From NCBI GenBank assembly GCA_000733415.1, contig KL662191.1, forward strand, positions 2,321,900 to 2,344,064: a DNA stretch of 22,165 bases, given 5' to 3'. Within the stretch, counting starts at the first letter, position 1, and each line of letters starts with the position of its first letter. This document shows, piece by piece, positions 17,033-22,165 of the stretch. Source of the DNA: [Leptolyngbya] sp. JSC-1. Lineage in GTDB: Bacteria > Cyanobacteriota > Cyanobacteriia > Elainellales > Elainellaceae. Below the pieces are notes generated by a model. That model ran no database searches, was not told the origin of the DNA, and worked only from the letters and a program-made list of their open reading frames with translations. Both the position numbers and the translations under genes were made by a program.

Positions 17033-20000
17033 TGCCGCCAGTCGCCCAGCCCCCAACCCCAATCGCCGATATCTACCCCCTGTCGCCAATGCAGCAGGGA
17101 ATGCTGTTCCACAGTTTGCTTGCGCCCCAGTCGGGGGCCTATGTCGTGCAGGTCTGCTTTGAACTCCACGAGCCATTAGCAGTCGATCGGTTTGAGCAGG
17201 CGTGGCAGCAGGTGGTGGATCGCCATCCCATCCTCCGCACGGCTTTTGCTTGGGAACGGCTTGAACAACCGCTGCAAGTGGTGGGGCACAGCGTCAAATT
17301 GCCGCTCCAACAACTCGATTGGCAATCTCTCACCGCCGCCGAGCAGCCGATCCAGCAGCGTGCTTTATTGCAGCAACAGCGCATCCAGGGCTTTCAACTG
17401 AACAGAGCACCCCTGATGCGGCTAACGCTGATTCAGAAGCAGCCTTCCGTTTACACCGTGATCTGGAGCTATCATCATCTGCTGCTAGATGGCTGGTCGG
17501 TGCCATTACTGCTGCAAGAGGTGCTGGCCTGCTATCGCGGCTTGGACTTGCCGCCAGCTTACCCATACCGCCACTACATTGCCTGGTTACAGCAGCAGGA
17601 TCAACAGCAAGCAGAGCAATTCTGGCGACAGACGCTACAAGGCTTCCTGACTCCGACTCCGTTTGGGATTGATCGCGTTTCCAATCGCATTACCGAGCAA
17701 ATCGCCCCTGCCATATACCCTGCTATATACCAGGAGCAGCAACTCCAGCTCTCTCCTCAGCTCACAGCTCGCTTGCGGTCCTTCACCCAACAGCAGCAGC
17801 TAACGCTAAACACCCTAGTGCAAGCCGCCTATGCCCTGCTGCTCAGCCGCTATAGTGGCGCAACAGATGTCGTGTTTGGGGTGACTTGTGCCGGTCGCCC
17901 GGTGGATTTACCCCAAGCTGAGGCGATGATTGGGCTATTCATCAACACGTTACCAATGCGGATTAAACTTGCTCCCCAGCAGCCAATCCTGCCCTGGTTA
18001 CGGCAAATTCAGCTTCAGCAGTTAGACCTGCGGCAATACGAGTATAATTCGCTGATTGATATTCACCGCTGGAGCGATATGCCTCGTTCGCTGCCTTTGT
18101 TTGAAAGTCTGCTGATTTTTGAAAACTATCCAATTAACCCCGGTTTAAAGTCAGCAATTGCCAGCCTGAAATCGATTCAAACCAGCGAGCAAACCAATTA
18201 TCCTCTTAGCCTCTATGTAGTTGCTGATGCGGCGATCACGCTAAGAATCCTCTACGACTCGGAACGCTTTTCAGCCGAGAGCATCACGCGAATGCTGAAT
18301 CACCTGGAGATTTTACTGAATCAGTTAATGGTAAACCCAAATCAACGTCTCGGTGAACTGAATATCCTGACGACAGTGGAACAGCAGCAGATAGCTCAAT
18401 GGAATGCTACTGAACAGGTTTTGACAGAGTCAAACTTAATTCATGAGTTATTTGAAACTCAGGTCAAGCAGACACCTGATGCAATTGTCCTGGTATTTGA
18501 GAATCAACAGTTTTCCTACGAAACACTGAATCAGGCAGTGAATCAGCTAGCACATTATTTGCTGGCGCTGAACGTAACGCCAGGTGCTCCGATTGGTCTG
18601 TACTTGAACCGATCGCCCGCCATGCTGATCGCGCTACTAGCTGTGCTCAAGGCCGGAGCCGCCTACCTTCCCCTCGATCCTGCTTTCCCATCTGAGCGGC
18701 TTCAGTGGATGCTACAAACTGCCCAAGCGACGGTGCTGCTGACCGATTCCTCGCTGCCTTCTCTAGCCGCCGATTCAACCGCCGATTTAACCATCTGCTA
18801 TCTCGACCAATTCCAGCCCGCCGCCTACCCAACCACCAACCCGCCGAGGGTGATTGACCCTGATCAGCTTGCCTATCTGCTCTATACTTCCGGCTCGACT
18901 GGACAACCGAAAGCCGTGCAAATTTTGCACAAAGCCGTAGTCAACTTTTTGCGATCGATGCAGCTTGCTCCGGGCCTCACATCCGACGATACCCTGCTGG
19001 CCGTAACCACTCTGTCTTTTGACATCGCCGCGCTAGAGCTACTCCTGCCGCTCACGGTTGGGGCCAAGCTAGTGATCGCGCCCCAGAATCTCGATCCGCA
19101 GCTCTTAATCAACCAGCTCGATCGCCACAGTATTTCTATCTTGCAGGCGACTCCTGCCACTTGGCGACTGCTGCTGTTGGGCGGTTGGTCAGGCCATGCC
19201 CATCTCAAAGCCCTCTGCGGCGGGGAAGCACTCGATGCTGATCTAGCTGCCCAGTTGCTAGAGCGCGTGCAACAGTTGTGGAATTTATACGGACCCACCG
19301 AAACCACGATCTGGTCTGCCGTACAGCAGATCACATCCAGCGACGCCACAACTGGTTCCATTCCAATCGGTCGCCCGATTGCCAACACCCAATTTCATGT
19401 TTTAGATGCCCAACTGCAACCCGTTCCGATTGGCGTGATCGGAGAGCTTTATATTAGCGGCATTGGCTTAGCGCAAAGCTATCGTAAGCGCCCCGACCTG
19501 ACCGCCGAACGGTTTATTCCCAATCCCTTTGCTTCCGCCTCCCGGCTCGATTTTCGCCTCTACAAAACCGGCGACCGCGTCCGTTACCGCCCCGATGGTA
19601 CCCTAGACTACCTGGGGCGTAGCGACTACCAAATCAAACTGCGTGGCTTTAGAATTGAACTCAGCGAAATCGAAGCCACCCTGATGCAGCATCCAATCGT
19701 GCAGCAGGCCATTGTACAGTTGCATCAGGATCGCCTAATCGCCTATGTGACGCTGACTGAAACGCTGACTGAAACCACCGCGCCTGTCCCGCCTCTCGAA
19801 ACCAGCCTGCGACACTTTTTGTCGAGCCAACTGCCCTCCTACATGCTGCCCTCCAGCTTTGTGCCGCTAGAGTCCTTCCCCCTTACCGCCAACGGCAAAA
19901 TCAACCGCCAAGCCTTGCCAGATCCCCACCCCGCCCCAACCGCGCCCCATGCCCCGCCCCAAACCAGCATCGAACAAACCATCGCCCAGATCTGGCAACA

Positions 20001-20313
20001 AATCCTGAAATTAGAGCAAATCAGCATCCACGATAACTTCTTTGACCTAGGCGGCCACTCCCTCCTGCTCGTCCAAGCCCACAGTCAGCTTCGCGCCCAC
20101 TACCCCAACTTGCCACTACTCGACCTCTTCCGTTACCCTACCATCAGCAGCCTCGCCACCCACCTCAGTCACCCCACCCCCACCTCCCCATCCTCCCAAT
20201 CCCCCCAACAACTCCAAGCCGGAAAAGTCCGCCAACAGCAACGAAGGCAGAGAGTAGGGAGTCAGGAGTCAGAAGCCAGAAGTCAGGAGCCAGAAGTTAG
20301 CCACCAGCCGTAA
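17029..20313 (+). CDS. NRPS, single module C-A-PCP, predicted to add Gly
   Basis: This is a 1094-aa synthetase. The C domain opens with IYPLSPMQQGMLFHSL, the DCL/COM-acceptor style that fits the upstream E-terminated protein, and has HHLLLDG at 149-155. A has TSGSTG from 620, D665 (SFDIAALE), L753 before YGPTE, and K957. The hand-read code is D-I-L-Q-L-G-L-I-W-K, identical to the classical Gly code, so specificity is well supported. Its A3 core ends PKAV instead of PKGV, a mild change. The PCP has GGHSL with Ser 1011. There is no E or TE domain, as expected for achiral Gly passed on to a following PKS. After the PCP comes a Ser/Gln/Pro-rich tail of about 50 residues, the last part of which is translated from a heptanucleotide tandem repeat, so the natural C-terminus may be extended relative to relatives. 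The next gene starts 89 bases downstream. Confidence 0.95.
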   Translation: MMPPVAQPPTPIADIYPLSPMQQGMLFHSLLAPQSGAYVVQVCFELHEPLAVDRFEQAWQQVVDRHPILRTAFAWERLEQPLQVVGHSVKLPLQQLDWQSLTAAEQPIQQRALLQQQRIQGFQLNRAPLMRLTLIQKQPSVYTVIWSYHHLLLDGWSVPLLLQEVLACYRGLDLPPAYPYRHYIAWLQQQDQQQAEQFWRQTLQGFLTPTPFGIDRVSNRITEQIAPAIYPAIYQEQQLQLSPQLTARLRSFTQQQQLTLNTLVQAAYALLLSRYSGATDVVFGVTCAGRPVDLPQAEAMIGLFINTLPMRIKLAPQQPILPWLRQIQLQQLDLRQYEYNSLIDIHRWSDMPRSLPLFESLLIFENYPINPGLKSAIASLKSIQTSEQTNYPLSLYVVADAAITLRILYDSERFSAESITRMLNHLEILLNQLMVNPNQRLGELNILTTVEQQQIAQWNATEQVLTESNLIHELFETQVKQTPDAIVLVFENQQFSYETLNQAVNQLAHYLLALNVTPGAPIGLYLNRSPAMLIALLAVLKAGAAYLPLDPAFPSERLQWMLQTAQATVLLTDSSLPSLAADSTADLTICYLDQFQPAAYPTTNPPRVIDPDQLAYLLYTSGSTGQPKAVQILHKAVVNFLRSMQLAPGLTSDDTLLAVTTLSFDIAALELLLPLTVGAKLVIAPQNLDPQLLINQLDRHSISILQATPATWRLLLLGGWSGHAHLKALCGGEALDADLAAQLLERVQQLWNLYGPTETTIWSAVQQITSSDATTGSIPIGRPIANTQFHVLDAQLQPVPIGVIGELYISGIGLAQSYRKRPDLTAERFIPNPFASASRLDFRLYKTGDRVRYRPDGTLDYLGRSDYQIKLRGFRIELSEIEATLMQHPIVQQAIVQLHQDRLIAYVTLTETLTETTAPVPPLETSLRHFLSSQLPSYMLPSSFVPLESFPLTANGKINRQALPDPHPAPTAPHAPPQTSIEQTIAQIWQQILKLEQISIHDNFFDLGGHSLLLVQAHSQLRAHYPNLPLLDLFRYPTISSLATHLSHPTPTSPSSQSPQQLQAGKVRQQQRRQRVGSQESEARSQEPEVSHQP
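17707..17730 (+). repeat. 12-bp tandem duplication in the C domain of the Gly NRPS
   Basis: CCTGCCATATAC is followed by CCTGCTATATAC, encoding PAIY twice. The copy lies between the two C-domain lobes, before the QLQLSPQLTARL stretch. Confidence 0.8.
18769..18792 (+). repeat. 12-bp tandem duplication in the Gly A domain
   Basis: GCCGATTCAACC is followed by GCCGATTTAACC, encoding ADST then ADLT, in the variable loop upstream of the TSGSTG motif. Confidence 0.75.
19750..19773 (+). repeat. Perfect 12-bp tandem duplication in the C-terminal A subdomain of the Gly NRPS
   Basis: ACGCTGACTGAA occurs twice in a row, encoding TLTE TLTE. The two copies are identical, which suggests a recent event. It lies at the same A-subdomain position as the DQxP repeat of the basic-residue module. 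Confidence 0.85.
19924..19960 (-). other. Potential G-quadruplex tract in the Gly A-PCP linker
   Basis: Repeated CCCC runs separated by one to seven bases make a strong G4-type pattern on the minus strand. It encodes a Pro/Ala-rich linker between A and PCP. Confidence 0.6.
20172..20207 (-). other. Potential G-quadruplex tract after the Gly PCP
   Basis: C4-C5 runs followed by C4, C3 and C6 runs with short spacers encode the Pro/Ser-rich start of the C-terminal tail. The complementary strand carries a G4-type pattern. Confidence 0.6.
20252..20307 (+). repeat. Heptanucleotide STRR-type tandem repeat forming the protein C-terminus
   Basis: Eight period-7 units end mostly in CAG: GAGTAGG, GAGTCAG, GAGTCAG, AAGCCAG, AAGTCAG, GAGCCAG, AAGTTAG and a more diverged CCACCAG. 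This GAGTCAG/AAGTCAG family is a known short tandemly repeated repetitive sequence of filamentous cyanobacteria, normally intergenic. Here it is read through and encodes the last residues of the Gly NRPS, ending just before the TAA at 20311. Confidence 0.85.
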
Positions 20314-20402
20314 ACCAACCTACCTCCCCCATCTCCCCCACCCTCAACCCAAACCACTACTCCGCAGCAGCAAGCTACAAACCTCAGCCCCTCCCCCTTC
20401 CC
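20314..20402. other. Pyrimidine-rich gap between the Gly NRPS and the PKS
   Basis: This 89-base spacer is dominated by C and A. It contains a G4-type pattern on the minus strand (C runs at 20326-20350). I see no Shine-Dalgarno sequence in front of the PKS ATG at 20403, no clear promoter boxes and no hairpin terminator. It is the only junction downstream of the monooxygenase without gene overlap. Confidence 0.6.
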
Positions 20403-22165
20403 ATGAACACCACCGGACTCGAAATCGCAATTATCGGCATGGCTGGCCGCTTTCCTGGAGCCAGTACCCTAGCGGAGTTTTGGCAGAACTTGCGGCAGGG
20501 GGTGGAATCGATCCAGCGCTTGAGCGAGGCAGAATTGCGGGCGCAGGGAGTCGATCCGGCGCTGTTGCAACAGCCGCAGTATGTCAGAGCCAGTGCGGTT
20601 CTAGAGGGCATCGATCGGTTTGATGCCGAATTTTTTGGCATTAGTCCCAAAGAGGCAGAAATTTTAGATCCGCAGCAGCGATTATTTCTGGAATGTGCCT
20701 GGGAAGCACTAGAAGATGGGGGCTATGATGCTGAGCGCTATCGGGGCATGATTGGGGTGTATGCAGGTGCAGCGATGAACAGCTATTTGCTGAATCTGTT
20801 GCATTATCCCGATCTGGAGCAAACGCTGGGACGCTATCAGTTGTTTCTGGCCAGCGACAAGGATTTTCTCACGACTCGCGTTTCTTACAAACTCAACCTC
20901 ACCGGACCGAGTGTGGATGTGCAAACGGCTTGCTCTACCTCGCTGGTGGCGGTGCATATGGCTTGTCAAAGTTTGCTGGGCGGCGAGTGCGATATGGCCT
21001 TAGCGGGCGGTGTGGCTCTATCTCAGCCGGTAGGCTATCTTTACCAGGAGGGCGGCATCTATTCGCCGGACGGACATTGTCGCGCCTTTGATGCTGAGGC
21101 TGCCGGAACCGTAGCAGGCAGCGGCTTGGGGATTGTGGTGCTGAAGCGCTTGGATGATGCCCTGGCCGATCGGGACTTCATCTATGCCGTGATCAAAGGC
21201 TCGGCCATCAACAATGACGGTGCCCAAAAGGTCAGCTACACGGCTCCCAGCATCAGTGCCCAAGCCCAGGTAATTCGCGCGGCTCAGCAGGTGGCGGGTG
21301 TTGGGCCAGCAACCATCAGCTATGTCGAAACCCACGGTACCGGCACCCCCCTAGGCGACCCGATCGAAATTGCCGCCCTCAGCGAAGCCTTCCAGTCGGC
21401 TCAGCTCCCGCCCCGGTCCTGCGCCATTGGCTCCCTGAAGCCCAACATCGGCCACCTCGATACGGCGGCTGGCATCGCAAGCCTGATCAAAACCGTGCTG
21501 GCGCTTCAGCATCGGCAAATTCCGCCTAGCCTTTATTTTCAGCGGCCCAATCCCCAAATCAACTTCGCTCAAACCCCCTTTTATGTCAATACCCAACTCA
21601 CGAACTGGCGCAGCCCCGATCCGAACCTACCCCTGCGAGCCGGAGTTAGCTCCTTTGGCATCGGCGGTACCAACGCCCATGTAGTTTTAGAAGCCGCCCC
21701 CGCCCCCACTGCCTCTGGTCCCTCCCGCCCCTGGCAGATTCTCAACCTTTCCGCCAAAACCCCCACCGCCCTCGATCGGGCCAGTGCCCGCCTGCTAGAG
21801 CACCTGCGGCAGCATCCCGACCTGAATCTCGCCGATGTCGCCTACACCCTTCATTGCCGTCGCGCCTTCCCCCACCGCCGCACCCTCCTCTGCCAAACCC
21901 GCCAAGACGCTATCCAAATCCTAGATTCTGGCGATCCCGCCCGCCTGCTCAGCCAAACCGCACCCTCCGCCTTCCCCTCCATCACCTTCCTCTTCCCCGG
22001 CCAAGGCAGCCAATACCCCAGCATGGCTCGCCACCTCTACGACCACGAACCCACCTTCCGGCATACCATCGACCACTGCTCCTCCCTCCTCCTCCCCCGC
22101 CTCAACCTCGACCTCCGCACCCTCCTCTACCCCTCCCCTATCCTCCCCCCCTCCCCCCTCTCTCC
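20403..22165 (+). CDS. Type I polyketide synthase, N-terminal part (KS-AT), 3'-truncated by window end
   Basis: 587 codons are present and the frame is still open at the edge. KS begins almost at once (EIAIIGMAGRFPG, from residue 4). Its active site is complete: Cys 177 in TACSTS, His 311 in ETHGTGT and His 351 in NIGHLD, with SSFGIGGTNAHVVLE closing the domain. The sequence style (LASDKDFLTTRVSYKLNLTG) resembles KS domains that accept aminoacyl or peptidyl chains in cyanobacterial NRPS-PKS hybrids, which fits the Gly NRPS just upstream. A linker follows and the AT begins with FPGQGSQ at 531-537; the edge falls before GHSLG. ATG 20403 is the first start in an upstream frame open from 20301, and it places the KS normally. 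No RBS is visible. Joined to position 74 of this window, the reading frame continues to 2951 and gives 1546 aa, KS-AT-KR-ACP. It could instead be a second PKS sharing that AT segment. Confidence 0.93.
   Translation, partial: MNTTGLEIAIIGMAGRFPGASTLAEFWQNLRQGVESIQRLSEAELRAQGVDPALLQQPQYVRASAVLEGIDRFDAEFFGISPKEAEILDPQQRLFLECAWEALEDGGYDAERYRGMIGVYAGAAMNSYLLNLLHYPDLEQTLGRYQLFLASDKDFLTTRVSYKLNLTGPSVDVQTACSTSLVAVHMACQSLLGGECDMALAGGVALSQPVGYLYQEGGIYSPDGHCRAFDAEAAGTVAGSGLGIVVLKRLDDALADRDFIYAVIKGSAINNDGAQKVSYTAPSISAQAQVIRAAQQVAGVGPATISYVETHGTGTPLGDPIEIAALSEAFQSAQLPPRSCAIGSLKPNIGHLDTAAGIASLIKTVLALQHRQIPPSLYFQRPNPQINFAQTPFYVNTQLTNWRSPDPNLPLRAGVSSFGIGGTNAHVVLEAAPAPTASGPSRPWQILNLSAKTPTALDRASARLLEHLRQHPDLNLADVAYTLHCRRAFPHRRTLLCQTRQDAIQILDSGDPARLLSQTAPSAFPSITFLFPGQGSQYPSMARHLYDHEPTFRHTIDHCSSLLLPRLNLDLRTLLYPSPILPPSPLS
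22094..22165. repeat. Right copy of the window-terminal direct repeat
   Basis: These 72 bases equal positions 1-73 except for 7 C at 22145-22151 instead of 8. In this copy the PKS frame is intact (RLNLDLRTLLYPSPILPP) and would continue in frame into position 74. The minus strand has G6-G7-G4-G4 runs with short spacers, a strong potential G-quadruplex. Confidence 0.95.

Noticed and set aside
18882..19388. Open reading frame of 168 codons on the minus strand
   Set aside because: It lies entirely within the conserved A domain of the Gly NRPS, has no recognisable protein motif, and its composition is that expected opposite C-rich codons.
20252..20307. CRISPR-like array
   Set aside because: The units are seven bases, directly adjacent and without spacers, which is a simple tandem repeat. 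No cas gene is present.
20200..22165. Thioesterase or reductase release domain near the end of the line
   Set aside because: After the Gly PCP only a low-complexity tail is present. No GxSxG hydrolase fold or reductase Rossmann motif is seen anywhere except the AT active site.

Overview
The window is 22 kb of modular megasynthase sequence. All recognisable genes lie on the + strand, and there are no RNA genes, transposases, regulators, transporters or replication genes. A cyanobacterial source is likely. The evidence is HIP1 palindromes (GCGATCGC), a heptanucleotide STRR-type tandem repeat, a dispersed CCCTTAATAAGGG-type palindromic repeat, and the cyanobacterial style of the hybrid PKS/NRPS domains. 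I cannot name the genus.

Layout: (1) positions 1-2951 hold the 3' part of a type I PKS, AT (malonyl type) - KR - ACP, cut at the left edge. (2) 3027-4088 is a stand-alone luciferase-like flavin monooxygenase of the MupA/Atu3671 type. (3) 4081-8919 is NRPS C-A-PCP-E, predicted Asn then D-Asn. (4) 8912-17032 is NRPS C-A-PCP-C-A-PCP-E, predicted a basic residue followed by D-Val. (5) 17029-20313 is NRPS C-A-PCP with an exact Gly code. (6) 20403 to the right edge is a PKS KS-AT cut off inside the AT. Genes 2 to 5 overlap by 4 or 8 nt and look translationally coupled. The E-domain proteins end in COM-like donor tails and the next proteins begin with COM-like acceptor segments, so the order Asn > basic > Val > Gly > PKS is well supported.

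The most important structural observation is that the last 72 bases repeat the first 73 bases, differing only by one C in a poly-C run (7 versus 8). With the 7-C version, the KS-AT fragment at the right edge reads in frame into the AT-KR-ACP fragment at the left edge and makes one complete 1546-aa KS-AT-KR-ACP protein. The window is therefore either one unit of a circular or tandem arrangement, or a contig broken in the same repeated AT segment of two nearly identical PKS genes. The shared segment is a G-quadruplex-prone pyrimidine tract, which could also explain a break there.

Working model (inference): the line makes ...D-Asn-(basic)-D-Val-Gly-, which the PKS extends by one malonate. The monooxygenase oxidises a carrier-bound intermediate. 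No loading domain (FAAL, CoA ligase, GNAT), aminotransferase domain or thioesterase is visible, so the start and release of the chain lie outside the window or remain unexplained. Linkers between and inside domains carry many in-frame low-complexity events: 12/15-bp tandem duplications, a palindromic repeat inserted into an A domain, a STRR forming a C-terminus, and C-rich tracts.
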